A program made the translations under genes and the position numbers. Shown in pieces: positions 53,300 to 64,000 of a DNA stretch of 64,000 nucleotides. Position 1 is the stretch's first letter. Each line of letters starts with the position of its first letter. Under the pieces are notes generated by a model that saw nothing but the letters and a program-made list of their open reading frames with translations, was not told the DNA's origin and did no database searches. This DNA is from Yamagishiella unicocca (taxonomy: Eukaryota; Chlorophyta; Chlorophyceae; Chlamydomonadales; Volvocaceae), in the NCBI GenBank assembly GCA_003116995.1, contig BDSL01000022.1:434001-498000 (forward strand), written 5' to 3'.

Positions 53300-55895
53300 A
53301 TGGCTTGTGTAAAGCAACGATGGATATACATTCCCGTTTTCATTGCCCTGTGCTTGCTATTTGACGTGACTGCTGGTGGAAGGGACCAGGTGACGTGCTA
53401 CGTCCGTCAGCTCAGCAGAAGCTCCTAAACTGCCGGAAGGTTGCCGCGCAGTGCGCCCAGGTGGACTCAATTGTAAACGCATTACAACGTGTGGCTGTGC
53501 AGGTCTGGACATCGCGCGTTGTCCCAGGGCTTCGTTCGCTCGCCGTCGCCGACGCATCACACGCGCGACATACAGTAGTTCCCGGCGACGGCATCCAAGC
53601 TGGACAAGCTCGAACGGCAACAACTGTGGAAAGGGATGCAGCCAGCAAAAGCAGGGGCAGCAGCGATGACTCCCCGCCCGCCCGGCCCTCTAGATGCCCT
53701 GGGAATTGCACTATGTACGGCACGTGCAACGAAGAGCTCGGCAGGTGAGGGTTACGGATGTTTCTGCGCCATACTCGGCCCCATGGATCTAAGGCGGTTT
53801 CAGGGAGTAGTTTCAGGGCCCAACGAAGCTGTACGGACGTGCCGTCGTGTTGATGGCGGCATAATGTTTATGGTCCCAGCTGCACCTGCCCTCCAGCTCT
53901 TACCCTCCAGCTCACCCGTCTGTGCAATAGCTCCCAGCACTCCCGGTGTTTAGTTGTAGTTGCTGACTGCATGAGTGGGTGTATGCGGTTTAACCGCCTG
54001 CCAGGCCATGGGACTGATTCTGCCGTAGGGCCTGGCGAGCAAATGTTTTCCTGCCTTTCTCAAATCCCCCACCGCGCGCCGCCCTTTCTGTTCGCCCCCG
54101 CACACCTCGATGCGCCCACAGGTGCGATTGCCCGGTGAGCCGCACCGGCCTGGACTGCTCGTCCATGGTTTCGGAGCAGGTGCTCCTGCAGCTGTGCACA
54201 GGCTACGGCCACACCAACGCCACGTGCGGCCTCACACTGGAGGGCGCCATGTGCCTCAACGCCTGCAACTTTCGCGGCACCTGCGTCGGGGGCTTCTGCC
54301 ACTGCCGGCCCGGCTTCTTCGGCGCAGACTGCTGCCTCTCGCTAGCTCCCGACATGCCCCCTTCCGACTCCGACCCCGCCTCCGACGCCGCCACGGGGCC
54401 CGCGGGGGCCTTGGCCCCGCGCGTGGAGGTGCTGGCGGGGCAGGCCTACACGGTACGGCCATCGGGCCCGCGAATCTACGTGTACGAGATGCCGCCCGAG
54501 CTCAACATCCACCAGAACGTGCAGCGGCTGGACCGCCCGCTCATGTACATGCTGTGGCAGCGGCTGCTGTCCGCGGGGCTGCGGGTCGCAGACCCCGCCT
54601 CCGCGGACTTCTTCTACGTGCCGGTGCGCGTGCGCATGGCGTACGACAGCGACCGCGTGTCGCAGGCCGTGTCGTACATCCGTTCCACGTGGCCGCACTG
54701 GAACGAAACGGGCGGCGCGCGGCACGTGTTCGTGCACACGGGCGACTGGGGGCGGGACGAGCTGTCGGATGACGTGCAGATGCTGACGTGGAACGCCACG
54801 TGGCTGACGCACTGGGGCCTGGCGCGAGACCACGTGTTCGCCGGCTGGAAGCAGGCGCACCGTCCCGGCCGCGACATCGTGCTGCCGCTGATGCTCCAGG
54901 CGAGCGTCATCTCCAACTACCGCCTTGCGCACGCCAGCCCGCTGCACCCGGAGGGCCGCCAGCGCGAAACCCCCGAGCGCCACCACACACTCGTCTTCGC
55001 GGGCCGAGTGTGCGGCTCGCGCGCGCAGCCAACCACCAACGGCACCTACCCCAACTGCCCCGATGTTCTGGGCAAGGAGGACGCCTTCTCCGCCGCCACG
55101 CGCCAGCGCGCGTTCTTCTTCCACCACGGCCGCCCCAACTGGAAGGTGGTGACTCGGACGCGCTCCTACGCGGCCGACATGGCCGCCTCCAAGTTCTGCC
55201 TGGCGCCAAGTGGCGCCGGCCAGGGCAAGCGCAGCGTCCTGGCGGTGCTCATGGGCTGCGTGCCCGTAACCGTTACGGACGGCCTCATGCAGCCCTTCGA
55301 GCCGGAGGTGAGGTGGGAGCGCTTCGCCATCGACGTGCGCGAGCGGGACATCGTCAACATGAACGGCCTGCTGGAGGGGCTGGCGCCCGACCAGCTGGTC
55401 GGCTTCCAGTCCAACCTGCGCTGCGCCGCGCAGCACCTGTTCTGGTCGTCGCTGTACGGCAGCGTGTTCGGGGAGGACGGCCGGTACGACGCGTTTGAGA
55501 CGCTGGCGCAGGTGCTGCGCATGCGGGCGGTGTACCCCGGGCTGGGGCCGGAGGAGTACGGGTACGTGGATCCCGCGTTCGCTGCGTTCCTCGACTGCCG
55601 CGACCCGCAGACAGCGGAGGCGGGAGGAGAAGGAGGAGGGGGAGGGGCGGATGGCGGCGCCGCGGGGCTGCAGAGGACCCTGTCGGCGAGCAGCCGTCCG
55701 ACGCCGAGGCTGCGGGAGGCGCCGGAGGGTGCGGGCGCCTCGCGGCAGGCGCTGTGCACGCACTCGTCGCTGCGGGGCAGCGGCGCACCCACCTGCAGCA
55801 GGTGCTCGCGGCGGCGGGGCCGGCTGCTCAACCCGGGCGGCACCATCTGCTGCAACATACGGGACCTGGCGAAGTGCGCCCGGCTGTGGGACTGA
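53300..55895 (+). CDS. Exostosin-family glycosyltransferase (GT47) with EGF-like module
   Basis: A type II Golgi glycosyltransferase of the exostosin fold; the donor and acceptor sugars cannot be read from sequence. Exons: 53300-53389, about 53461-53744 and 54122-55895; 715 residues. Exon 1 encodes a signal anchor (WIYIPVFIALCLLFDVTA). The exon 2 start is uncertain: acceptors at 53460 and 53502 both keep phase. An EGF-like Cys pattern crosses the second junction: CPGNCTMYGTCNEELGRCDC, then CNFRGTCVGGFCHCRPGFFG. GT47 begins at RIYVYEMPPEL (about residue 242) and shows ADFFYVPVRVRM, RHVFVHTGDWGRDEL, FAGRVCGSR, SKFCLAPSGAGQGKRS (about 482) and GCVPVTVTDGLMQPFEPEV. It ends near 610. The remaining 100 residues are Gly/Arg/Ser-rich with scattered Cys. 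EGF-GT47 proteins are common in volvocine algae. Confidence 0.88.
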
Positions 55896-58465
55896 GGGCG
55901 TCGACTGGAATGGGATGGGGATGGCGATGTGGAATGGGGTGGGGATGGGATGAGGATGAAGGGATTAAGACGGGAAGAGAGTTGCGCCTGGCATGGGACG
56001 GGATGGGTACCGGGCGGTGGGTGGACAGCGCGCAACTTGCCATGTCCTGTCCTGCAGGAGCGAGGGAAGCACGGTGGCAGGGTCTGGCTGGCTGGTCTTG
56101 GTGGCGTGGAGGAGGAAACCTGTTGTTGCTGCGCGCGGTACCAGTGAACTGAACCGTTCTGTACGGACGCATCTATGTGGGTGGCGCCCAGCGCGGAGCA
56201 GGGAGTGTGTTGCCGCTGCGACAATGTTGATTGCGTATTCTTCGTCGTGCGGCTCCCTGCCAAAAGGATTACGCATGTGCAGCCATCATGACGGGCTGGA
56301 AATGCGACTGCGGCGCAGGCGCCCAGGCCTTGGGTCGCCTGGGCAGGTGTTGCATCTTGGCCTAATGAAAGCGGGGATGATGTAGCTCCCTGAAGGTAGG
56401 GGGGGGTAAGGGCTCTGGGAGGAGTCGGGGCATGCGCTGGGGCTCAAGTAGGGAGGGATTGTGCACTTTGGACGTGCATTCATGTGCCAGCCGCCAAGCC
56501 GGCGCAATGCACGCCAACTGGACCCCGGGAGCCTTCTCATCTGCTTAGGTGGTCGACGAGCGAACCTCTTTGATTGCTGCCGCCAAATTCATGCGACGAA
56601 CCTGGAACATGGACATATCGCGCAATATCAATATGGGTGATGTGGTATGGATAGACGGTAGTGTTCATTTGGAAGACCACCAAGCATATGGGTATTAAGA
56701 CAGGACAAATGCTTACGTGTGGGTATATGGGTGGGTGACTCGCGGCCGGGATGGGTCGGCACACCAGCAGCAACCGGCGGTGACACCCATTGAGGCTTGG
56801 ACGAAGGTTTCCGAATCAAATGATCATGTGGAGGTAACTTGGCTCCCATTTTGGCTCCCGTTTGGTACATCCCGTACCTCTGTCTGCAGCGAAGTACCAT
56901 CAGCAAGGGCCGAATCCACCCAGCTCCGCCGCACTGGATCCCCCGCCTTCAACTGACGTGTCCTGACTGGTATCTGCGTGCTTTGCCTTCTTCCGTCTGA
57001 AGCATGTGCCCGTCCGTCCTGCTGAGCCGAAGTCGTCCAGCAACCGAAGGCACCAAAAACCCCAGGGTACCTACCCAGCATGGAGGCAGCAGTGCGGTCC
57101 GCTTGTCACGAAACGGAAGTGGTACGGTGTCAGGCCTGGACAACCCGCCAGACAGAGGCGGCTTCATGCAGCCCTTCACCTGCACAGGAGCCTCCTCTTA
57201 CGGTACGAACCTTTATTTTTCCACCGTACACGACGCCACCCACGCCGCCCAGTTGTGCAGCCTGTAAGAGGGCGCCAGCAGATCCAGGGCGGCCGCACCA
57301 GGCCACCAGCGCCAGCAAAAGCTACAATGCACGCAAACAACCCATCTTCATGCCCCTGCCAACATATCCCTTGATTGCTGTGGATCCACTACGCCGGGAC
57401 CGTCACGCGCGCGCGCAGTGTAGCTGCCCCGCCGATACTACGTCAGGAGCAAGCGGAGCTGGGTTACATTCCATTGAACAATTGTTTTGTTTGGCGAGCC
57501 ACTAACATTTCTATGAAGTTGCCCCCCACAACGTCAGCGCTGCCCATTTGGGGCGGAAGTCGTCTTTGAAATACATGTCGATGAGATCTTGAGCGTTAGC
57601 ATCTCTGCTGTGAGTTGGGAACCCGGCAACGCGCCCGCGCCTGCAACATCCCTGCCTGTTCGGCGCAACAGTGTTCAGCCATAATACCAGAGAGATGGTT
57701 TCGTTGCACCCACACAAGGATAGGTTCTAACAAATGATCGCTCCATGCGTCGTAGTTCCTCGCTCGTTACTATGCCCCTTTTCGCTCCCTGAGAGACCGG
57801 GAGAAAAAAATGCTGGGCCCAGCCAATTAGCTACACAGCCCCAAGGAGCGGTGCTGTCACCGCCGGTTCATAACGCACCTCGGCATAAGGCATGCCCCAA
57901 GCTGACATCCGGAGCTGTCCGTTGGTCTGGGTTCGTCCAACACCAAGTCAAGCACTGCTTTACTAAGTCAAGGTTTCGATGAAAGCACCTGCAGTATAAG
58001 CCAGTCCCACATGGGAGCAGGTTCCAGAAACGCTGGGGGCTGTGTGGCGATCATTGAATGGATGAAGGCTCGCAGTCGCTCGCAGCTATTGGCAGTGGTT
58101 GGCAGGAGGTGGGACGGCGCATACGCGCAGGCATGGCAGATGGCAGATAACGCGTGTAGTATCAAGACAATCGGAACTGGGACCAGCTTCTGAAGTGGGC
58201 TGCGAGTAGCCCTGGCAGCTATCATGTATGTCAGTATTGGGGCTACAAATAGGGTTTCATGCAGCTTGATCGCTCCGCTCCCTCTGAATCGGATCCCAAC
58301 GGGCGCCCATCTCGTTACTGTCGGATCCATCTACCTGTTAGATACTCTGTTATGAAATACTCTCAATCATACATTGGGTCCCAACCGGCGCCTCGCCCCG
58401 CCCCGCGTGAACTCATCCCCACGTTTCCATCTAATTAACCGAGTCGGAGCCGCGCATGTTTAGCG
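55896..58465. other. Intergenic region, no gene recognised
   Basis: Contains the exostosin 3' UTR and the upstream region of CNX7. Open frames up to about 140 codons show no domain. A TGTAA on the plus strand at 57263-57267 is the first after the exostosin stop. Composition becomes near-neutral towards 58300. Confidence 0.45.
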
Positions 58466-58717
58466 ATGCGAATCAAGGTTCTGTTCTTTGCCAAGAGCCG
58501 TGAGCTGGCGGGAATTGGCGAGCAACAATTCGATCTTGCAGACGGCGCGGACACGGGCGATCTCCTCCAGCAGATTCTTGCAAGCCACCCTGCGCTTGAA
58601 AGTGTGATGAAGACCTGCGTATTCGCGCTAAATCAAGAGTACGTGAGGCCCCAAGACAAGGAGGCCCTTAAAGATGGCGACGAAGTCGCTATCATCCCGC
58701 CCCTCAGCGGCGGATGA
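58466..58717 (+). CDS. CNX7: Molybdopterin synthase small subunit (MoaD/CNX7/MOCS2A)
   Basis: Sulfur carrier of molybdopterin synthase in the cytosol. Its C-terminal glycine is adenylated and thiocarboxylated by the CNX5/MOCS3 enzyme, and with the large subunit CNX6 it converts cPMP to molybdopterin, needed by nitrate reductase and other Mo enzymes. A single exon of 83 residues, the usual family length. It has the ubiquitin-like fold pattern: IKVLFFAKSRELAGI, DLLQQILASHPALE, CVFALNQEYVRPQD, ALKDGDEVAIIPPLSGG. The terminal Gly-Gly (82-83) is intact. An upstream ATG at 58456 in another frame opens a 15-codon frame ending at 58503, overlapping this start. Uniquely here, the gene has no intron. 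A TGTAA signal follows at 59004. Confidence 0.93.
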   Translation: MRIKVLFFAKSRELAGIGEQQFDLADGADTGDLLQQILASHPALESVMKTCVFALNQEYVRPQDKEALKDGDEVAIIPPLSGG

Positions 58718-59003
58718 TAGCATAATTTACAGAGAAGTACATCATTACGGAAACATCATGAAACGTGCAGGCATGGCATTGTGGGCTGGGCACGTATGGT
58801 CTCGCTCGCGGACTTGGTGCACCGCCACTGGCTCAGTTAATGTCGAATTTGACGGCGTCGAATACCTTTGGCGGGGTCACAGGAATGTTATGCGACAAGA
58901 TTACATGTTTTGCGGTAAATGACTGTTGGCCCATGGGTCATGTGACTCCCAACGAATTCGCGCGACGGTCTATGATGTACGCCCTTCCTCATCTGGCAGT
59001 AAC

Positions 59004-59008
59004 TGTAA
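59004..59008 (+). terminator. TGTAA polyadenylation signal for CNX7
   Basis: TGTAA about 290 bases after the CNX7 stop codon. Confidence 0.6.
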
Positions 59009-59311
59009 CTTTCATGTAGACGCTCTCAAAGCTTGGCTTTTTTCTCCGCGCGCCAAAGAGCGAAGCATTCCTCCTTAATTGACATCTGGCACAGATCACA
59101 TGTTCAACCGCATTGTCGTTTTCCATTTATAGGTATGGACTACATGCCCAGAATTCCATCATATCTAAACCCCCCTGAAGGCCTGCAAATTGATTGCACC
59201 CCATTGACGCACCCAGCAGGCAGCCACATCAAAATATGCGCCCCCCCGGCCACTCGCTGCGCCAACTTAGTAAACATAGCCCTACACGGCCGCAAGGAGA
59301 GCGCCTCAGCA

Positions 59312-59316
59312 TTACA
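59312..59316 (-). terminator. TGTAA polyadenylation signal for the AP2 gene
   Basis: TTACA on the plus strand, about 220 bases past the AP2-gene stop codon at 59537. Confidence 0.6.
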
Positions 59317-59536
59317 GCGCTACAGCAACATGACACCGGCACGTTCTCTCTCTCTCACCATGCACTGCGCCTGCGACACCCCAATTCGAGCGGGCAGAAG
59401 CCCTTGTAAGTCACTGGTCGCCACCATGGTCCCCACGCGACCATTTTCGCGGCCGCGCGGTGCCGTGGACCCCACGGCACCACCACGACCTCCATCACCT
59501 CCATCACCGCCACCACCATTGCCGTCATCATCATCA

Positions 59537-62500
59537 TCACGCCCCCACGGCGTGGCTGCCGTACAGCAGCCGCGTCTTCTTGTCGGGATGTGCCCGCAGA
59601 GCAACAGCTGGGGTGACCCCCCCAGCCGGGAAGACCCTCCCACCGCCACTCCCCAAGCCAGCACTCCCCCGCTCACCGCCGCCGCCGCCGCCACGTCCCG
59701 TACGCTCCCCGACACCTCCCTGGAGGCATGCTAGCCGGCCGCCACCGCCGCCGCCCTCAACGCACATCTTGTCGCTGCCGCCGCCCACACTGCAGCACCC
59801 ATCCATGGAAGCACTGCCGCTGAGCGACCCTCCGCCGGCTTCCTCGCGGGGCCTCTTGCTGGCGACGGTGCTGGACGACAGCGGCGCAAGCCTGGACAAA
59901 AATGACTGCGACGGCGCCGTCAGGGAACGCTGCACGACGGTGGTGCCACCGACGCCGCCGACGCCGTACCAGGCCCCCGCGAGGGCAGCGGCGCCTGAAG
60001 AGGCGAGAGCCGGGACCCGGCGGCTGGGTTGGTCGTCAGACACAGTGTAAGCCCTGGCAACGGCGTGGGGGGCGGCGGCGCCGCCGTTGATGAAAGTAGC
60101 GGCGGCGGCGGCGGCGGCGGCAGCGTCCGCCGGGCCGGCCGCAGCATCGCACGGCGCCGTCAGCATCGTCACAGCCTCTGCCGTAACCACCTGGGGAGTC
60201 CGTTGCGCCTCGCCGCCGCTGGTGCCGCCACCCTCGCCGCCGCTGTCACTCGAGCGGCACTTCGCAGGTGTAGATGTAGGTACGGCGTCTGCGGGTGTGA
60301 GGGCGCGGTCGCCATCGCCCCCACCACCGACACGGCCTCCGCCGCCGTCGGCGACGCCCGCGGTCGGCTGTTGGTGTGTGGTGTGTGGAGCCGCGCTCTC
60401 CGCCGTCACGGCGGAGGAGTACTGCTGGTGGTGCGAAAGCAGCAAGTTGCGTATCGTGGCCGGCGTGACGGGCGGGGCCTGCAGGAAGCCCAACAAGCCA
60501 CCCATGCCGCCGCCGAGGCCATGCAACTGGCCACCCACCCAGAACAAACGGCCGTCGGCGGCGGCGGTAACATCGCCGCCCGCAGTTGCTGCCGCCGCCG
60601 CCGGGCGATCGGAGCCGTCTGTATCTGCCATCGTCGCTGGCTCGGGCTTTCCGTTACTCCGCTGCGGGCTGACGGGCAACGGCTGCGGCTGCCTGGACGG
60701 CAGCGGCGGGTATCCGCCGGACACCACAGCTGAGGGGGAGGCATCTATAAGGCTCTGGGAGCCGGACGCGGTGGCGGCGGTGGCGGCGGTGGTGGCGGTA
60801 CCGCCAAGGCTCGTGTAGACAGAGCCTGAGTGGTGGCCCGGAGTGTAGGGCATCGTAGCGGTGGAGGCGGCGGCGCAGTCGGCAGGGAGGACGCCTGCTG
60901 CCGCGGGAGCTCGGCGCGCTGCTGCAGGCGACGGGGGCCTCGACGGCACGGCCGGCGGCGGCGGGCGGGTGAGGTGCTTGAGGATGGAAGCCACCGCGGC
61001 GTCCTTCTTGGGCGGCGGAGCGACTCCGCTGGTCGCCAGGTGCGGGTGGTGCTGCGGGTGGTGCTGCGGGTGGTGGTGGTGGGCGGGGGCGGAGCCGCCT
61101 GGAGGACGAGCGCCGAGCGGTGCAGCAGCCGCTGGCGGCAGTGGCAGCAGTGGCGGCCGGCCTGGCACCGCCGCTCCCGCCCCCGCCCCCGCCGCCCCCG
61201 CCCCCGCCGCCGCCGCCGCCGCCGCCGCTGCTGCTGCTGCTGATGTCGCTGCCCTCGCTTGGGGTGCTGCGCCGCCGCTGGGGGCCGCGGCTGCATTGCT
61301 GGGCTGCCGCTGCTGCTGCTGCTGCTGCTGCGGCGGCGGCGGCGGTGGGGCGTTTGTGCGGGCGGCGGCGGCTGCTTGTGCCAGCACTGCGCGCAGCACC
61401 TCAGGCGGCACGCCGGCGGACAGGAGGGTGTGCAGGGCGGCGGAGCCGGCAGTGCGGGCGTCGCCGCCGCCGCCATGGTGGTGGCGGTAGTGAGGGTCGC
61501 GGTCGCGGTCGTGAGGGTGAGGGTGAGGATGAGGGTGAAGCAGGGGGGGTGATGACGACAGGGGCCGCGGCGTGCCGATGAAGTCACCCGCGCGGCTGCC
61601 GGCGGCGCCCTCGGAGGCCTTCGCGCCTCCGGGCTGCAGGCTGTTTGCGTCCGCCGTCGCTGTCGCCGTCGCCGTGGCGTCTTGCAAGGCTGGATCGGCA
61701 AGTAGGCCGCATCCGCCGCTCGGAGGCGCAGTGCGAAAGGCAGCAGATTGCGGACATGTGGTGTCGGCGGCGCCGGCAGCAGTAAGGGTGACGTGGCCGG
61801 CGGCGCCGGTGGGTTCGGTGGCGGCGGCGGCGGCGTCTGGATGCCCGGCGTCTCCGCGGCACTCGCCGCCTCCGCTGCTGTCTTCCCGGCCTCCTCCACC
61901 AACCTGCCTGCCGCCGTAGCTGCGGACCTCCCCTCTGCTGATGCTCTCATTCTCGGGCTCGCCTCGATTGCCGGCGCCGGCGCCACCGGCGCCGCCGGCG
62001 CCGAAGCCGCCGTATTCGCTGACGTCAGCTCCAAGAGCGTAGCGGCCCCAGCGCGTCGTACGCGGGTCGCAGGGCGTCAGAGGCGCGGGAGCGTCACTCC
62101 AGGGAGCGGGGCCGTGATGATGATATTGGTGATGTTGATGGTGATGTTGATGGTGATGCTGATGTTGCTGGTGATGCGGCAGCAGCAGCGCGGGCGGGAA
62201 CAGCAGCGACAGCGGCGGCGCCAGGTCGAGGACTCCGCCGGGCAGGAAGCGCGGAGGAGCACCTTCCGCGCCCATGAACGCCCACGCATCTGCGCCACCG
62301 CCGCCATTGCTGCCTCCGCCATTGCTACCAGCTCCCGCGGCGCCCCACATAGGGCCCGCGCCGGGGTGCTCCCCGTTGGCCGCAGCGCCGCCGCCGCTGC
62401 CGCCGCCGCCGCCGCCGTGGAAGTAGCTGTACTCACGGCTGCAGCTGTGGCTGCTGCTGCCGCCGCTGCAGTTGCGGCCCAGCGGCGAGGGAGACGGCGC

Positions 62501-63894
62501 CGTGCAGCCGCCAGACTGCACCACGGCTGCGGCCTGCCACCGCACCCACGACGCCGCGCGCTCCATCGCCGCTGCGTCCGTCTCCGCCCTCACATGAACG
62601 GCCGCGTCATGGGGTGCGCCGCCGGGTCGCTCCCCACTCGCATTGCCCTCGTCGAACCGCTCCTGGAATTGCTGCGGCAGGTGCCAGCCGCGACCATCGC
62701 CGCTGCCGCCGCTGGCTCGGACGCCGCCGGCGGCACCGCCGGTGCGAGGGCCCCTTGGCGGCGCCGCCGGCGGCATCGCGCGCAGGTCGTGGCTGCTGGC
62801 GGCCCGCCACAGGGACGACGGCGGTAGTGGGAACAGCGGCACCGAGGGCGGATCCACGGCGGAGATCCGCCGCCGTACGGATCGCATGACGACGGCGCTG
62901 GCGGCGGCGGCGGCGGCGGCGGCGGCGCCGGCGTCGCCGTCGTCGGCCTTGACGTCGACCCGCGCGAGCGAGCTTGGCCAGGGCTTTGGCTGGAACGTGA
63001 TGCCCCGGCCGATGCCGCCGCCGTACCGGAATGTGGCCAGGCCGCTGGGCGCTGTGCCGTACAGCGGCTCGCCGCCGGCAGCGGCGCGGAAGGCGCACGT
63101 GAGCCCAGCGCCGCCGCTGTCGCCGCTGTCGCCACTGTCGCCGCTGTGGCCGTCGTGACCGTTGTCGGTTGGGGTCTCGGGGCGCTCGCGTCCGCCTGTG
63201 AAGGGGGTTGGCGCCGGGGTGTTGACGTGACAGCGACCGCCTGGAACTGCAATTCACCCAATGCACGCAGCAGCACCATCTGGCAGCACCCTGTCTAAGC
63301 TTTGTAGATTAAAAATATCGGCGGTCGTACCTGAGGCCGCCAGGACGCGGTAGTGCATAAGGCCCTGGTCGCCGTCGGAGTGCGGACGGAGCCCGCCCGC
63401 TGCCGACCCTGCAGCGGCCGCGGCGGCGGCCGCGGCGGCCGCGGCGGCGGCAGCCCCCATCGCCACCGGCCCCGCAGCAGCGGCACCGCCTGATGCGACG
63501 GCGGCGGCATTAGCGACGGCTGCGACGGCGGCGGCGGCATTCGCCGCAGTGGCAGTGGCGGCCGCCGCGGCGGAAGCAGCGGCGGCGGTGGCGGCGGCGG
63601 TGGCGGCCTCCGTTGGGAAGTTCAGCACGGCGGTGGGACCGCGAAGGTAGCGCGAAACCCTGTCGTACGCCTGCATTGACGGAGCGGAGAGCACGGAGTA
63701 AGTGGGGTTTGTGAGGGAGGACGTTTCTTCCGCGGCATGGCTGCTGCCCAACCGAAGCCGAGCGTGTACGCATAGTTCCCCACCAAAGGGGCCCGCACCC
63801 TGCCCGCTCTAAGCCCAAGCAACTCGACCCAGCCAGCGACCCACCAACGCCGCCTCCAGGTCAGTGCCGTACGTCCCGATGTGGAGCTGGCGAC
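59537..63894 (-). CDS. AP2-domain transcription factor, 5' end beyond the window
   Basis: Partial gene. Visible exons in coding order: 63894-63845, 63670-63331 and 63246-59537, about 1366 residues; the frame enters from an exon beyond position 64000. RQLHIGTYGTDLEAALAYDR (first junction) then VSRYLRGPTAVLNFPTEA is the second half of an AP2 DNA-binding domain: the strand HIGTY, the helix EAALAYD and the terminal LNFP. The N-terminal strands of the domain must be in the missing exon. Everything after is low-complexity (Ala, Gly, Pro, His, Gln runs), with a few more ordinary islands such as RYGGGIGRGITFQPKPWPSS, PATIRNLLLSHHQQYSS and SFLSRLAPLSSSTVASKRPR (possible basic nuclear signal). Volvocine AP2 factors with very long disordered tails are known. 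The two visible introns are GT-AG and phase-matched. An alternative is that a stop-free low-complexity stretch is partly intronic. Confidence 0.75.
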
Positions 63895-64000
63895 CTGTGG
63901 TTTGAGGGCGGGCGGGCGGACAGGACAGGCGGAGGAGGGCATTATGGCTTGCGCCGGCTAGGCAAGACGTCGAAGAAGAACGCCCGAGCAAGGCGAGTTC

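Larger units (their letters stand above)
58718..59536. other. Convergent 3' UTRs of CNX7 (+) and the AP2 gene (-)
   Basis: The two poly(A) signals face each other only about 300 bases apart. No further gene is recognised. Confidence 0.55.

Noticed and set aside
59537..62827. Long open frames on the plus strand over the AP2 gene
   Set aside because: They are GC-driven shadows; the minus strand joins in phase to a recognisable AP2 domain and the plus frames have no domain.
1..64000. CRISPR arrays, tRNA and rRNA genes, bacterial operons
   Set aside because: No regularly spaced identical repeats with unique spacers, no cloverleaf with a convincing B-box, no rRNA-like stretches; gene structure is eukaryotic throughout.

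Overview
The window looks like nuclear DNA of a volvocine green alga (Chlamydomonas/Volvox/Gonium group). It is GC-rich, its genes are cut by many short GT-AG introns, several proteins carry long Gln/Ala/Gly runs, and TGTAA polyadenylation signals lie downstream of many genes. The gene set also fits: a GT47 exostosin with an EGF-like module, a huge AP2 factor, an mTERF protein and an algal expansin. No operons, CRISPR arrays, tRNA or rRNA genes were recognised. The species cannot be fixed from the sequence alone.

Layout, left to right. A MazG-type dCTP pyrophosphatase (+, 1712-3062) converges on a STIMATE/TMEM110 membrane protein (-, 4899-7777). That gene is divergent from a very large IQM-type calmodulin-binding protein (+, 8622-14960). 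A BTB/BACK protein (+, 17195-19052), the UFM1 E3 ligase UFL1 (+, 12 exons, 20603-27331) and an expansin-like protein (+, 28138-30360) follow. The expansin converges on the splicing factor SUGP1 (-, 31832-33967). Next are a poorly known gene (-, 36690-38692), the decayed 3' end of a LINE (39532-40339), and a conserved protein of unknown function with a WHEP-like hairpin (-, 41229-44325). The latter is divergent from an FAD-dependent oxidoreductase (+, 44833-49282). An mTERF protein (-, 50652-53078) starts only 221 bases from a GT47 exostosin (+, 53300-55895). The window ends with the molybdopterin synthase small subunit CNX7 (+, 58466-58717), convergent with an AP2-domain factor (-) whose 5' end lies beyond position 64000.

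The genes belong to unrelated pathways: nucleotide-pool cleaning, ER calcium signalling, calmodulin signalling, ufmylation, wall or matrix modification, splicing, organelle gene expression, glycosylation and molybdenum cofactor synthesis. They do not form one system. Exon boundaries were set by requiring a GT donor, an AG acceptor, a preserved reading phase and continuity of the family alignment, so most internal junctions are firm and first exons are less so.

The most unusual signal is not a gene. A short dispersed repeat (core CCACGGGTCTTCCTCG, usually beside AAACGGTTTTT) recurs in introns of at least five different genes. It tends to lie in opposite orientations near donors and near acceptors, and two copies begin exactly at the 5' splice site. 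This resembles a MITE- or introner-like element.
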